From the NCBI RefSeq assembly GCF_964253085.1, contig NZ_CAXUQH020000001.1:4464001-4528000 (forward strand): 64,000 nucleotides of DNA. The letters are read 5' to 3'. Below, piece by piece: positions 35,638 through 45,077 of the stretch. The translations under genes and the position numbers were made by a program. Below the pieces are notes generated by a model that saw only the letters and a program-made list of their open reading frames with translations, did not search any database and was not told where the DNA came from. This DNA is from Paenibacillus_E sp964253085 (lineage in GTDB: Bacteria > Bacillota > Bacilli > Paenibacillales > NBRC-103111). Positions within the stretch are counted from its first letter, which is position 1. Each line of letters starts with the position of its first letter.

Positions 35638-36891
35638 CTACACGATTTCCAAGCCTGATTCACTGTAATGAGCAGCCACCTTGCGTATGCCGGCAATCAT
35701 ATCTTCAATATCCTGTTCGCTATAGAACTCGTTGATAGGCACCCTAATGGCTTGCTTCAGAATATGTTCAGCCGTGGGGCATAGTCCTTTGCCATACATG
35801 ATATCTGAGAGGTCAAATGGAAAATGACTGCCTGTATACGCTTCCCGTTTCTGAAACATGGGCTGCATATACACTGGTTGAGGAATATATCCGGCTGAGC
35901 AGTCGATCCCTTCGGCTTGAAGGGCTTCGGCGAACTCATCCCTACTGCACGAGAGAACGTTGGGGTCCATCGTAAACATATAAAACCAATATGTGCACCG
36001 ACCGTCAGTCGTCACTTGATGTGGATTAATTCCCGGAATGTCTTTGATACCGGTTGTTAAACTGTCACCGTACTGGCTGCGTTGGTTACATATCCATGTT
36101 AATTTCGACAGCTGGGCTACGCCAACAGCACCCTGAAGCTCCGTCATCCGGTAATTCGGAGCGAGTAAACGCATCTCGCGTTGCACCAGATTGCCGAAGC
36201 GACCGTAATTTTTATCTGCAAACGCATGCGTCCGTTGATAATCTTCCTCTGATTGTGAGTTGATGGTGACAATGCCGCCATCTCCTGTCGAAATATGCTT
36301 GTAATCGTTGGTGCTAAAGCACCCATAATCCCCTAACGTACCAACTAAGCGACCTTTATAATAAGTCAGATAGCTTTGTGCACAGTCTTCAATAACAATC
36401 AATCCGTGCTCACGGGCAAGCTCCAAGATAGGATCCATATCTGCTGGATTGCCGGCCAAATGGACGACGATGATCGCTTTGGTCTTCGGTGTTATACGCG
36501 CTCGAATCGTTTCAGCCGTCATGTTATACGTTTGTGGATCCAAATCCGCAAATACAGGAATCGCATTTTGATACAAAATGCCAATAATAGAGCCCGCATC
36601 CGTGATGGGACTTGTAATGACTTCGTCCCCAACACTTATTCCAGCTGAACCAATCGCAACATGAAGTGCCCCAGTGCCCGATGATGTTGCGACACTGTAG
36701 GTTACACCATATAACGCATTAAATCGTTCTAAAAACTGTTTCACCTTGCGGCCGGAGTGATAAAACAGTGTATTTTGCTCAAGTGCTTCAACAAGCTCCT
36801 TAACCTCTTCTTCTCCAAATCGTCTGCCAGTACTGTAAGGAGTTGTTTTGATCTTGGCTCCACCGAGAATGGCCAACTTTTCTTTGTTCAT
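35638..36891 (-). CDS. DegT/DnrJ/EryC1/StrS aminotransferase (first)
   Basis: 417 residues. The PLP lysine is Lys198 in NDYKHISTGDGG, with VIEDCAQSY upstream and GDEVITSPITD in the cofactor region. It is only distantly like the second DegT protein of the same operon, so they probably act on different positions or substrates. GAGAGGG precedes the ATG. It follows the solute-binding protein gene after a 147-nt gap with two hairpins. Confidence 0.92.
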   Translation of the reverse strand: MNKEKLAILGGAKIKTTPYSTGRRFGEEEVKELVEALEQNTLFYHSGRKVKQFLERFNALYGVTYSVATSSGTGALHVAIGSAGISVGDEVITSPITDAGSIIGILYQNAIPVFADLDPQTYNMTAETIRARITPKTKAIIVVHLAGNPADMDPILELAREHGLIVIEDCAQSYLTYYKGRLVGTLGDYGCFSTNDYKHISTGDGGIVTINSQSEEDYQRTHAFADKNYGRFGNLVQREMRLLAPNYRMTELQGAVGVAQLSKLTWICNQRSQYGDSLTTGIKDIPGINPHQVTTDGRCTYWFYMFTMDPNVLSCSRDEFAEALQAEGIDCSAGYIPQPVYMQPMFQKREAYTGSHFPFDLSDIMYGKGLCPTAEHILKQAIRVPINEFYSEQDIEDMIAGIRKVAAHYSESGLEIV

Positions 36892-36965
36892 GCCAAACCC
36901 TCTCTCGCGTTGTAATAGGAATTATTTTATATATTTCAATAGGAATAATCAGATTTAATCTTACA

Positions 36966-37007
36966 GCACGCCCCCCGTGCTTCGCTTGAATAACACGGGA
37001 GTCGTGT
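36966..37007 (-). terminator. two small hairpins between the binding-protein and aminotransferase genes
   Basis: GCACG/CGTGC (36966-36980) and ACACG/CGTGT (36993-37007) are short stems with no clear T run. They may be processing or partial termination sites that raise binding-protein mRNA over downstream genes, as is common in such operons. Confidence 0.35.
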
Positions 37008-37038
37008 GCAACAACAGAAGAAATAACATTTCTTGATA

Positions 37039-38661
37039 TTACGGATTCTCGGACTTAAAGACAACCGGCGTTTTAAACACTTGCGAAATCGTCTTCGCAT
37101 AGTTATCGAATATTTCTTTCCCGTGATACGTGGTCATCAGTTCTTTCCGATATTTCGGCCAGTTGCTAGCATCCTTCTCTTCAAAAAGTATTTTTACCAT
37201 GTAAGCACGCATTTGTGTACGGAATGCACCGATATCATAGCCTGGAGGTGGTGCAACGTTCGTGCCGAGTACAGGATACTTATACGTTTTCAGCTTCTCG
37301 ATGATGGCCCGGTCATGGTCGGTTTCGCGAGGATCGATAATCGTCAGACCAATCGGGCTCGGATCTTGAACACCATATGCGAAGATGGAGCTATACACAT
37401 CGAAGAAATTGCCGTTAGCTTGATTATCTTTGGTTATCGCATCAGGAATTAAGGTAATGGTATTACCATTTTTCGTATAATTGGTGCCTTCTTTCCCATA
37501 GTGCGACAACAAGTAACCTTCGGGGCTTGCTAACCAATCCATGATTTCAATACTTTTCTTGATTTTTTCAGGAGGTGTCTTGGCCCCAAACAAGAATGGA
37601 ACACCAGGCAATGCGGCATAGTTAACGGCATTCGGCATAATGTGGAACGGTACAAAATCCGCCGTTTTGACGCCGCTGATATCAATCGTCTTCTTCTTTA
37701 CGCTCGTAGCTACGTTATCAAAGGCAGCCGTACGCAGCAAGCTTTGGAAAATCCCCGCTTTCCCTGCTTCTACTTTCTCGAGCTCTTGCCCTGGTTTAGC
37801 TAAAAACCAGTCAGGATCCACGATTTTTAAAGCGATTGTGGCACGAATATCATCAAGCACTTTCCCCGCCCGAATATCGGATTGCGGATCTACATATTCA
37901 CCGTTCGCTTGATCATACCAGAGATCAATGCCTAGTCCATTTTTATACCATTCTGGAAATTGTTTCGAAACGCCAATACCATTTCCGAATGTGGTGAAAC
38001 CGTAAGTATCATTTTTACCATTGCCATCAGGGTCGCCAAAAGTGAAAGCTTTCATGACATTGATCATTTCGTCATAATTCGTAGGCACCTTCAAGCCAAG
38101 CTTATCCAGCCAGTCTTTGCGCACATAATACGATTGGTAAAGTTGCTTCTCATAAGGGACAGGCGCACGCATAAAGACTTCTTGCACTTGATAGCGGGAA
38201 ATGATTTCAGGAGTTACCCACTTGTAGTAGTTGGGCATCGTTTGCGGGTTCACGTAGGGGGTCAGATCTGCCACAGCTTTATCAATAATAAATTGATTCG
38301 TTTGCGCGCCGTCGGCTTGGAACATATCAGGGGTTGCACCAGATGAAATTTTCAAATTGATTTTGGTCTTATGGTCTTCACCTGGGACGCCGTATTCCAT
38401 GTTTAGTTTGACGTTGAACTTCTGCTCAATGGCTTGGCGAATGTAGTCCTTATCAGGCGCAGGCAATGAGACATCGTTAGTCGGTACGAAAGTCAACCAG
38501 TTTAAAGTCATTGGCGGAGCTTTCGTAGCTGCCGCTGTTTCAGGTGCTGCTGATGTACTTGAAGATGCGGATGGTGTAGCCGTAGCGTCGTCTTTCGAAC
38601 AACCGCTTAACACAACCAAGCTGGCGATTACACCGAATGCTACCTGTTTACGCAATTTCAT
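37039..38661 (-). CDS. extracellular solute-binding lipoprotein, LplA-like
   Basis: 540 residues from the ATG at 38661 (GGGAGGT 7 nt upstream; the frame runs to 38736 without another site). Signal peptide with lipobox LSGC (Cys21), then a Ser/Thr/Ala linker. The mature part is the large LplA/YtcQ type (MTLNWLTFVPTNDVSLPAPDKD), which takes complex oligosaccharides. It works with the two permeases encoded just upstream. Confidence 0.93.
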   Translation of the reverse strand: MKLRKQVAFGVIASLVVLSGCSKDDATATPSASSSTSAAPETAAATKAPPMTLNWLTFVPTNDVSLPAPDKDYIRQAIEQKFNVKLNMEYGVPGEDHKTKINLKISSGATPDMFQADGAQTNQFIIDKAVADLTPYVNPQTMPNYYKWVTPEIISRYQVQEVFMRAPVPYEKQLYQSYYVRKDWLDKLGLKVPTNYDEMINVMKAFTFGDPDGNGKNDTYGFTTFGNGIGVSKQFPEWYKNGLGIDLWYDQANGEYVDPQSDIRAGKVLDDIRATIALKIVDPDWFLAKPGQELEKVEAGKAGIFQSLLRTAAFDNVATSVKKKTIDISGVKTADFVPFHIMPNAVNYAALPGVPFLFGAKTPPEKIKKSIEIMDWLASPEGYLLSHYGKEGTNYTKNGNTITLIPDAITKDNQANGNFFDVYSSIFAYGVQDPSPIGLTIIDPRETDHDRAIIEKLKTYKYPVLGTNVAPPPGYDIGAFRTQMRAYMVKILFEEKDASNWPKYRKELMTTYHGKEIFDNYAKTISQVFKTPVVFKSENP

Positions 38662-38778
38662 GCAAACGACCTCCCATTTGTACTCGAATTCATTCTCAAG
38701 TTTACTCTGGTTGCCTGTGTGACTGAAATGAAGCAAAACAAGGCATCACTCCCTTCAGGTTCGTTTGGTCGAACCGTG

Positions 38779-39666
38779 TTATCCCTTGATGGAACCGACA
38801 AGCATTCCTTTGATGAAATATTTCTGAATAAACGGATAGATGGCCAATAGCGGCAATGTTGTCACAACAACCGTTGCCATTCGGATTGTATCTGGCGGCA
38901 GCGTTTGTATAACAGAAGGATTCGTGTTCAACTCTTGGCTCACGCTAGACGTAACAATCATATTGCGTAGAATAACTTGTATCGGATATAATGCTCGATC
39001 TGACAGATACAAGATGGCATTGAAGTAGGAATTCCACTGAATGACCCCATAGAATAAGCCAATCGTAACGATAATCGGCATCGATAAGGGAATAACGAGC
39101 TGGAATAATGTTCTAACATCCCCGCATCCATCTACTTTCGCCGACTCTTCTATCTCCGTAGGGAAATTGATAAAGTAGGTGCGCATAATAAACATATAGA
39201 ACGGCGAGACGAGTGTAGGAATAATGAGTGACCAGATTGAATTGATCAACCCCAAGCCTTTCACAACTAGATAGGTAGGCACAATGCCACCGCTAAAGAG
39301 CATCGTAAACACGATCGCCAGTAGAAAAAACCTTCCTCCAGGTACATCTTTCTTCGAAAGTGGATAGGCTAAACAAATCGTAACTAACAGACTTAAGAAT
39401 GTGCCAACGACCGTAATTACAACGGATATCTTAAGCGCATCTGGCACTAGCTTGCTGCCGAAGATGGCTCGGTACGCCTGCAGCGTCACTTGCTCTGGGA
39501 ATAAGACGAATCCTCCGTTACGGATTAGTTCTTTATAGGGCGTAATCGACTCAATGAACACAAAGTACAGTGGGAACACCGCAGATAAACAACAGAGCGT
39601 AAGGAAGACATAAATGACAACATCGATAATTCGATCTGATTTGGTCTTATGTACCGCATAGGACAT
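38779..39666 (-). CDS. ABC transporter permease, LplC/YtcP type
   Basis: 295 residues from the ATG at 39666 (AAGAGGTGG about 9 nt upstream; the in-frame GTG at 39678 overlaps that site). Six membrane helices; EAA loop IEESAKVDGCGDVRTLFQLV. It pairs with the LplB-type permease encoded 15 nt upstream. Confidence 0.92.
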   Translation of the reverse strand: MSYAVHKTKSDRIIDVVIYVFLTLCCLSAVFPLYFVFIESITPYKELIRNGGFVLFPEQVTLQAYRAIFGSKLVPDALKISVVITVVGTFLSLLVTICLAYPLSKKDVPGGRFFLLAIVFTMLFSGGIVPTYLVVKGLGLINSIWSLIIPTLVSPFYMFIMRTYFINFPTEIEESAKVDGCGDVRTLFQLVIPLSMPIIVTIGLFYGVIQWNSYFNAILYLSDRALYPIQVILRNMIVTSSVSQELNTNPSVIQTLPPDTIRMATVVVTTLPLLAIYPFIQKYFIKGMLVGSIKG

Positions 39667-39681
39667 AGGTTCCACCACCTC

Positions 39682-40611
39682 TTAGTAGATTCCAGAACCA
39701 CCCATTTTTTTCGCGATTCGGTTAGCGCCAATGACGAGCACAAATCCAATAACTGATTTAAATACGCCCATTGCGGCTGGAACGCTGAAATCACTTTGTT
39801 CGATAATTCGGCGGAATATCCACGTATCTAGAATATCCCCGACATTCGTCACACGCGCATTGAGGAAAACATAAATCTGATCAAAGCCTGCATCGAGAAT
39901 TGTCCCTAGCCGCAAGATTAACAATAAGATGAACACCTCGCGGACACCAGGCAGTGTAATATGCCAAATTTGCTTCCATCGACCTGCTCCATCCACAACG
40001 GCAGCTTCATACAGCTCTGGATTAATTGTCGCTAAGGCTGCTAAGAAGAAAATGGCTCCAAACCCCGTATTTCTCCAGACATCAGTTAAAATGATGAGCG
40101 GCCGGAAGAGATCAGAATTCGCAAGGACATTCAATTCACCCCATCCCATATTTTGATAGAACGTTGTGACGAGCCCTGTGCCTGGAGAGAAAAATGAATA
40201 TACCAAACCGTATACGATGACCCATGATAAAAAGTATGGTCCGTATGTGATCGTTTGAACGATCTTTTTAAACCAAGTGACACGGATTTCATTGAGTAGC
40301 AAGGCGAGAATTAAATCAGGAAGTAGATTAAAAACGAGTCGGTAAATGCTGATGAGGAGTGTGTTTGACATGAGTCGGAGAAAATCAGGTGATTTAAAGA
40401 TCGTTTCGAAATTGCGCCAACCCACCCAGGGACTATCCCAGATGCCTTTGGTGACACTGTAATCCTTGAATGCGACGAGTAAGCCAGCCATCGGTATGTA
40501 GCGAAAGATGAGGAAGTACAACAGGCCTGGGGCCATTAACAGATAGAACCATCGATATCGATATACTTTTCGAATAACACGATTTGACTTTGCACTGACG
40601 ATGGAAGCCAT
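39682..40611 (-). CDS. ABC transporter permease, LplB type
   Basis: 309 residues with six membrane helices and the EAA motif YEAAVVDGAGRWKQIWHITL. The N-terminal RYRWFYLLMAPGLLYFLIF and YIPMAGLLVAFKDYS are typical of LplB permeases. GGGGGGTGA precedes the ATG. It is the first gene of the operon, divergent from the GntR-SBP regulator. Confidence 0.92.
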   Translation of the reverse strand: MASIVSAKSNRVIRKVYRYRWFYLLMAPGLLYFLIFRYIPMAGLLVAFKDYSVTKGIWDSPWVGWRNFETIFKSPDFLRLMSNTLLISIYRLVFNLLPDLILALLLNEIRVTWFKKIVQTITYGPYFLSWVIVYGLVYSFFSPGTGLVTTFYQNMGWGELNVLANSDLFRPLIILTDVWRNTGFGAIFFLAALATINPELYEAAVVDGAGRWKQIWHITLPGVREVFILLLILRLGTILDAGFDQIYVFLNARVTNVGDILDTWIFRRIIEQSDFSVPAAMGVFKSVIGFVLVIGANRIAKKMGGSGIY

Positions 40612-40636
40612 GTGGTCACCCCCCGTTTACAATCCC

Positions 40637-40666
40637 ATTATAATTTATATCCACAAAAAAATACAA
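40637..40666 (-). promoter_or_regulatory. promoter of the LplB-type transporter operon
   Basis: On the minus strand TTGTAT (40666-40661) and TATAAT (40642-40637) are 18 nt apart; the start codon follows after about 25 nt. Confidence 0.6.
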
Positions 40667-40734
40667 GTGCTATACATGTTTAAATCGCGTCTTTAAATTG
40701 ACCAAAACCCTTGCTATTCCTCACTTTTTTCCTG

Positions 40735-40763
40735 TTGTGTATTTTCCTAATATTGTTTAGAAT
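40735..40763 (+). promoter_or_regulatory. promoter of the GntR-SBP regulator gene
   Basis: TTGTGT (40735-40740) and TAGAAT (40758-40763) are separated by 17 nt, 35 nt before the likely start codon. Confidence 0.5.
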
Positions 40764-40798
40764 ACATACAACTGCGCAAATAGGTGGCGATTCTGATT

Positions 40799-42184
40799 AT
40801 GAGAAAAAAGGACCAATATTGCTATTCTTCTTTGACCGATATCCTGCGGGAGCAAATACTTTCGGGATTTATTAAGAAGGATGAGTTCCTTATGTCCGAA
40901 AATGAATTAAGCAAATATTACGAGCTCAGCCGCAGCTCCGTTCGCAAATCGCTTGACCTCCTGTTGAAGGAAGGGCTCGTTGTGAAAAAAGCCGGACTGG
41001 GCACATTCGTCTCCCCTAACGTCACTGTGCGGAAATCGAAGCGAAAAGTATTGCGCATTTTGACAATTACGCCCTCTTACTTTGTCGATCACTGCTTACC
41101 TTTCATTTGCGAAACGTTCGAACAACAGCACCTCGACGTGGACATTAAATTGCTGAGCTTTCCTATCGCACAATTCTGGGAATCCCTTCATAAGTGCATC
41201 GAAATGGGCATCCAACCAGACATTTGTATCATTACGGACACGATCTTCCAAGAGCTTAAATCGATGGATGATTTCGTTAGTTTAGAGCGGATTATGAACG
41301 ATGAGCTGAATCGGATGTACCCTAAGCTGCTCGACGGATTTCGCAAGGATGGCAGTGTCAAAGCAATACCTGTCACATTTTCGGGTATCTGCCTCGCCTA
41401 TAATCCTCGCATGTTCGACAAATACAACATCGAAGCACCGCGTCATGGATGGGATAAGGAAGCATTTATCGAGACAGCTGGAAGATTGACATTTGATACG
41501 AACGATGACGGTATTATCGATAATTATGGTTTTTCACTACCCTCGACGCTTAACCGATGGAACGTAATCGCTATGCAGCATGGCTTTGACTTTCATAAGC
41601 CGAATAAGAAAGCGCTTCTAGACACGCTGACCTTTATGCACGATATGATCTATCGAAAAAGAAGCGCGCTCGTTTCTCATATGCAACTTCATCGCGTTGC
41701 ATTCCAAAGCGAGCAAGTCGCCATGATGTTGACAACAACCATCGAGCTTGCTGGATTTGGCGACAAGCTGCCCTTCGAGCCCAAATTCGCGCCGATGCCA
41801 TTCGGGGATTCACCGAATACTTTGCTTATCGCGAATGCATTGATGGTTCATTCCGCAAGTACGGAACGTGAACTGGCGATCCAATTTCTGCAGACTGCTT
41901 GCCATCCGGTTGTGCAAGCCAAAATCGGAGAATCACGCTTCCTCTCTGTCCTTCACGAGATTAATCAGCAGCTGTGGGACCCGCTTGATTTGGCGTCGCT
42001 CCATATTTCTGATGGTCAATTACATGATGCCTTCTATCAACATGAAACCATCTCCGACACACAACTGATGCAAGAGGTTAACAATGAGATGATGCTTTAT
42101 TGGGAAGGTATGGAATCCGCCGAACAATGTGCCAAACGGTTACAGAAGCTGCTTTCACCACGTAAAAAAGTGGCAAGTAGATAA
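40799..42184 (+). CDS. GntR-type regulator fused to a solute-binding-protein domain
   Basis: 461 residues from the ATG at 40799 (AGGTGG 11 nt upstream; a GTG at 40784 is possible). Residues ~5-75 are a GntR winged helix (LTDILREQILSGFI, LSKYYELSRSSVRKSLDLLLKEGLV). Residues ~90-440 have the fold of extracellular sugar-binding proteins (LTITPSYFVDHCLPFICETFEQ, PDICIITD, GICLAYNPRMF, FDTNDDGIIDNYGF) but no signal peptide or lipobox. The sensor therefore reads a sugar in the cytosol. The divergent position from the LplB/LplC operon makes that operon the likely target. Confidence 0.9.
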   Translation: MRKKDQYCYSSLTDILREQILSGFIKKDEFLMSENELSKYYELSRSSVRKSLDLLLKEGLVVKKAGLGTFVSPNVTVRKSKRKVLRILTITPSYFVDHCLPFICETFEQQHLDVDIKLLSFPIAQFWESLHKCIEMGIQPDICIITDTIFQELKSMDDFVSLERIMNDELNRMYPKLLDGFRKDGSVKAIPVTFSGICLAYNPRMFDKYNIEAPRHGWDKEAFIETAGRLTFDTNDDGIIDNYGFSLPSTLNRWNVIAMQHGFDFHKPNKKALLDTLTFMHDMIYRKRSALVSHMQLHRVAFQSEQVAMMLTTTIELAGFGDKLPFEPKFAPMPFGDSPNTLLIANALMVHSASTERELAIQFLQTACHPVVQAKIGESRFLSVLHEINQQLWDPLDLASLHISDGQLHDAFYQHETISDTQLMQEVNNEMMLYWEGMESAEQCAKRLQKLLSPRKKVASR

Positions 42185-42196
42185 AACATCAAAAAA

Positions 42197-42228
42197 TGTA
42201 AGCCTACACTAACTTAGGCTTGCATTTT
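42197..42228 (+). terminator. terminator of the GntR-SBP gene
   Basis: TGTAAGCCTA and TAGGCTTGCA form a stem with an 8-nt loop, followed by TTTTTC. It begins 13 nt after the stop. Confidence 0.8.
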
Positions 42229-42381
42229 TCTCATGCTATTGCAATTTAATCATAACATCATCTGCCCGTGCTTTACCCCCAACTCTTCTCTTTAAAAATG
42301 TGTGCCTTCCTCATTCCATTGCTGCTGGATGCTACATATGCTAGTACTAGTTGGACAACCTGATTGTCGGAGGCGATACGC

Positions 42382-42525
42382 GTGTTAAGCCCAGAAGATG
42401 CTAATACAATTATTGAGACCTTTTTGAGTCCAATGTGGTATTTCGTCACCTCACAAGAGGATAAGGATGAAATTCATCGACTTGCCAATGAATTACGATT
42501 AGCTTCAGGCCAGACTCAGAATTAA
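42382..42525 (+). CDS. 47-residue micro-protein paralogous to the phosphoesterase N-terminus
   Basis: GTG start at 42382 with GGAGG 8 nt upstream, ending in TAA. The sequence contains DANTIIETFL and KDEIHRLANELRLASG. The phosphoesterase encoded 37 nt downstream begins with DAVKIIESFL and KDEIHRLADELRKAAG, so the two are clear paralogues. The micro-protein stops where the enzyme's catalytic domain would begin. Function unknown; it could pair with, or compete with, the same helical segment of the enzyme. Confidence 0.65.
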   Translation: MLSPEDANTIIETFLSPMWYFVTSQEDKDEIHRLANELRLASGQTQN

Positions 42526-42562
42526 CAGAATTCAGACTTTATTATTAAGGGGGAGGTTGAGG

Positions 42563-43564
42563 GTGCTGCATGAGAATGATGCTGTCAAAATAATAGAATC
42601 CTTTCTTCTACCGCGTTTGAAACTCCTCAAATCTCAAATAGAAAAAGATGAAATTCACCGTCTAGCTGACGAACTTAGAAAAGCTGCAGGCAATTCCCCT
42701 CTGCTACGTTTTTCTGTTGTCAGTGATATTCACATTCAATACTGGGATACACAAGCTCAGAGTAAATTAGGTGCTGCTTTAGACGATCTAAATCAATTGA
42801 TCCCGAGTCTAGATGCTTTAGTAATTAACGGCGACCTCGGCGACGGACGTTCCAATGACTATTCGATGCTGACTTCCATTCTGCAGAAGCATCCGCTTCC
42901 GAATCAAATCTGTTTTACAATTGGCAATCACGATTACTACAAAGCCTATTACAATGCCTCTGGAGATTGGTCGCCAAGCACTTTCCCCAATGGAGAATCT
43001 GACAGCGCTTCTATGGAACGGTTTTTATCCTTTACCAAAATGACTAGCGTCTATTACGATCGTTGGATTCAGGGCTATCATTTTATTTTTTTAGGTTCCG
43101 AACAATATCGACAATCTAATCCAAACAATAATGAAGATGCCTGGTTGTCCTTGGCGCAATTAAAATGGTTACAAAGTCAGTTACAAGATAACTATATCAA
43201 ACATAAGCCGCTGTTCGTCTTTCTGCATCAGCCACTGCAAGGGACAGTATCTGGCAGTCTATCACGTGGGATTGTACAGCATAATGAATTGAAACAATTG
43301 TTATCCCAATACCCGGAAGTCATTTTGTTCACCGGGCATACCCACTGGGAATTGCAATTGACTTCTACGCTGATCAGGGATGTATTCACAATGGTCAATA
43401 GCTCTTCCGTAAGTTACCCCTACGACAGTAACGACCAATTAATTCAAGGAAATCGTTCAGAAGGCTTGGTTATTGTTGTATACGCGGATCGTATTCATGT
43501 TCGAGGGCGAGACTTTTATAATCAAGCATGGATCCCAGAGGCTGATTATCTCGTAAAGCTATAA
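42563..43564 (+). CDS. calcineurin-like metallophosphoesterase
   Basis: 333 residues from the GTG at 42563, chosen because GGGGGAGG is 6 nt upstream and it aligns with the start of the micro-gene; the TTG at 42557 overlaps the site. Residues ~1-45 are a helical extension; then the metal motifs FSVVSDIHIQ, VINGDLGD, TIGNHDYY and FTGHTHWE. No signal peptide. The substrate is unknown. Convergent with the mannose-1-phosphate guanylyltransferase gene. Confidence 0.9.
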   Translation: MLHENDAVKIIESFLLPRLKLLKSQIEKDEIHRLADELRKAAGNSPLLRFSVVSDIHIQYWDTQAQSKLGAALDDLNQLIPSLDALVINGDLGDGRSNDYSMLTSILQKHPLPNQICFTIGNHDYYKAYYNASGDWSPSTFPNGESDSASMERFLSFTKMTSVYYDRWIQGYHFIFLGSEQYRQSNPNNNEDAWLSLAQLKWLQSQLQDNYIKHKPLFVFLHQPLQGTVSGSLSRGIVQHNELKQLLSQYPEVILFTGHTHWELQLTSTLIRDVFTMVNSSSVSYPYDSNDQLIQGNRSEGLVIVVYADRIHVRGRDFYNQAWIPEADYLVKL

Positions 43565-43582
43565 AAAGATTAAACGAAAAAA

Positions 43583-43608
43583 GACCGGACACGGTTACGT
43601 GACTGGTC
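43583..43608. terminator. bidirectional terminator
   Basis: GACCGGACACG and CGTGACTGGTC form an 11-bp stem with one mismatch and a 4-nt loop between convergent genes. On the minus strand it is followed by TTTTTT. Confidence 0.75.
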
Positions 43609-43694
43609 CTTATTTCATTTATATGGCTTCGATAAGTGACGTAACATCCCATTCGAGTTTGGCTTCATTGGTTGCGTCTACAGTTGTCTTCTAT

Positions 43695-45038
43695 TTACCA
43701 CTTTTTTGAAAAACGAGTGATATCTTCTTGTGACAGTTCCTTCCCCAACAAGACTTCCATCAATTCAAGATTAGTAACTGCTTTGATGCCATGCTTAATG
43801 CCAGCGGGAATATGCAAAACATCGCCAGCCTGCCGTCTATACAGTTTGTCCCCCATAAGAATTTCCGCAATGCCTGACAGAATGGTTAGGCTTTCTTTCC
43901 GATTCGCATGTCGATGATAGCTGGTCATCTCCCCGAGGGCGAGCTTCACAATTTTAATCATGCCTTCTTTCCCATGGTCGTCAACCCTCCAATATTTCAA
44001 AATTTGATAAGAGCCCCATCTTTTTTCCACGTACATCGGAATCTTAGGGACTTGTGAGAGGCTTTCCTTAATCAGATGAGCTTTCTCCTTGTTCGCAATC
44101 AAGATACCGTCTGCATTTGCCGCGACAATGAGATCCGATACACCAATGACTTCTATGGGATACGTAAGTTCGTTTATGAGATGTGTATTAACGGAATCAT
44201 CTGAGATTCTTCCTGGTCCAATAACGCTTTGCTCACAGTGAGTGGTTAGCGCCTTCCATGTGCCCACATCATGCCATAAACCTTCATACCTTACAACCAC
44301 TGCGTTTTGATTAAGCTCAACGACTTCACGATCGAAGCTTGTATTGGCAAGTTGTTCATAATTTGCCAACCATGTCTCAACAAGAGCTGGCTCCGCTTTG
44401 TCCTTCAAATAGGTCATCATGAACCCTAAGGGAAATGCGAATACACCGCAGTTCCACAAAGCCTGATGATCAATTAAATGTGCGGCAGCTTCCTCATTCG
44501 GCTTTTCGATGAAGTGATGAATACTAGCAAATTCTTCGTTTTCTTCAGGGAGTACTGGAACAATATAGCCGAATTGATCAGAGGGCATCGTCGGGTTGGT
44601 CCCAAGAAGAGCAAGATCAGCTTTAGATCGTGCAATGATCTCAGGAAGGCGATGAAGTAACTGGAAAAATGCGGAATCTGCATAAGTGTCCACGGGGAGA
44701 ATACAGATCGTTTCATCCGAATCAACTAACATTTTCTCATGCAAATATGTGACAGCTAAAGCGATGGCTGCATAAGTTCCTCTTTTATATGGTTCACTTA
44801 TGATAGGGATGTGTTCGCCAACATAGGTTCGTGTTATTTCTACTTGACTGTGATGCGTGACAATACATGTGGATTGCAGTAAGCCTACTTCATCCAATTG
44901 TCTGCATATTCGCTCAATCATTGATTCTCTAATCCCATTTTCGGATTTCAAAAGCTTAAGAAACACCTTGGAGCGAATCTCGTTGGATAAAGGCCATAGC
45001 CTTTTACCTGATCCCCCGCACAATAGTACAATACGCAA
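43695..45038 (-). CDS. manC: mannose-1-phosphate guanylyltransferase with C-terminal cupin
   Basis: 447 residues from the TTG at 45038 (AAGGAG 8 nt upstream; the longer frame has no site). N-terminal nucleotidyltransferase motif VLLCGGSGKRLWPLS, product region KPNEE, and a mannose-6-phosphate-isomerase-type cupin at the end (YHRHANRKESLTILSG). It makes GDP-mannose from mannose-1-phosphate and GTP. It is encoded just after two glycosyltransferase-like genes, so it likely supplies a mannose-containing surface glycan. Confidence 0.88.
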   Translation of the reverse strand: MRIVLLCGGSGKRLWPLSNEIRSKVFLKLLKSENGIRESMIERICRQLDEVGLLQSTCIVTHHSQVEITRTYVGEHIPIISEPYKRGTYAAIALAVTYLHEKMLVDSDETICILPVDTYADSAFFQLLHRLPEIIARSKADLALLGTNPTMPSDQFGYIVPVLPEENEEFASIHHFIEKPNEEAAAHLIDHQALWNCGVFAFPLGFMMTYLKDKAEPALVETWLANYEQLANTSFDREVVELNQNAVVVRYEGLWHDVGTWKALTTHCEQSVIGPGRISDDSVNTHLINELTYPIEVIGVSDLIVAANADGILIANKEKAHLIKESLSQVPKIPMYVEKRWGSYQILKYWRVDDHGKEGMIKIVKLALGEMTSYHRHANRKESLTILSGIAEILMGDKLYRRQAGDVLHIPAGIKHGIKAVTNLELMEVLLGKELSQEDITRFSKKW

Positions 45039-45077
45039 GCCAAATACTCCTTTCCTGGGGGACATCAACCTTCACCC

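Noticed and set aside
42382..42525. Micro-gene as a frameshifted 5' end of the phosphoesterase
   Set aside because: The phosphoesterase has its own complete copy of the segment and its own start, so this is a duplicate rather than a broken 5' end.
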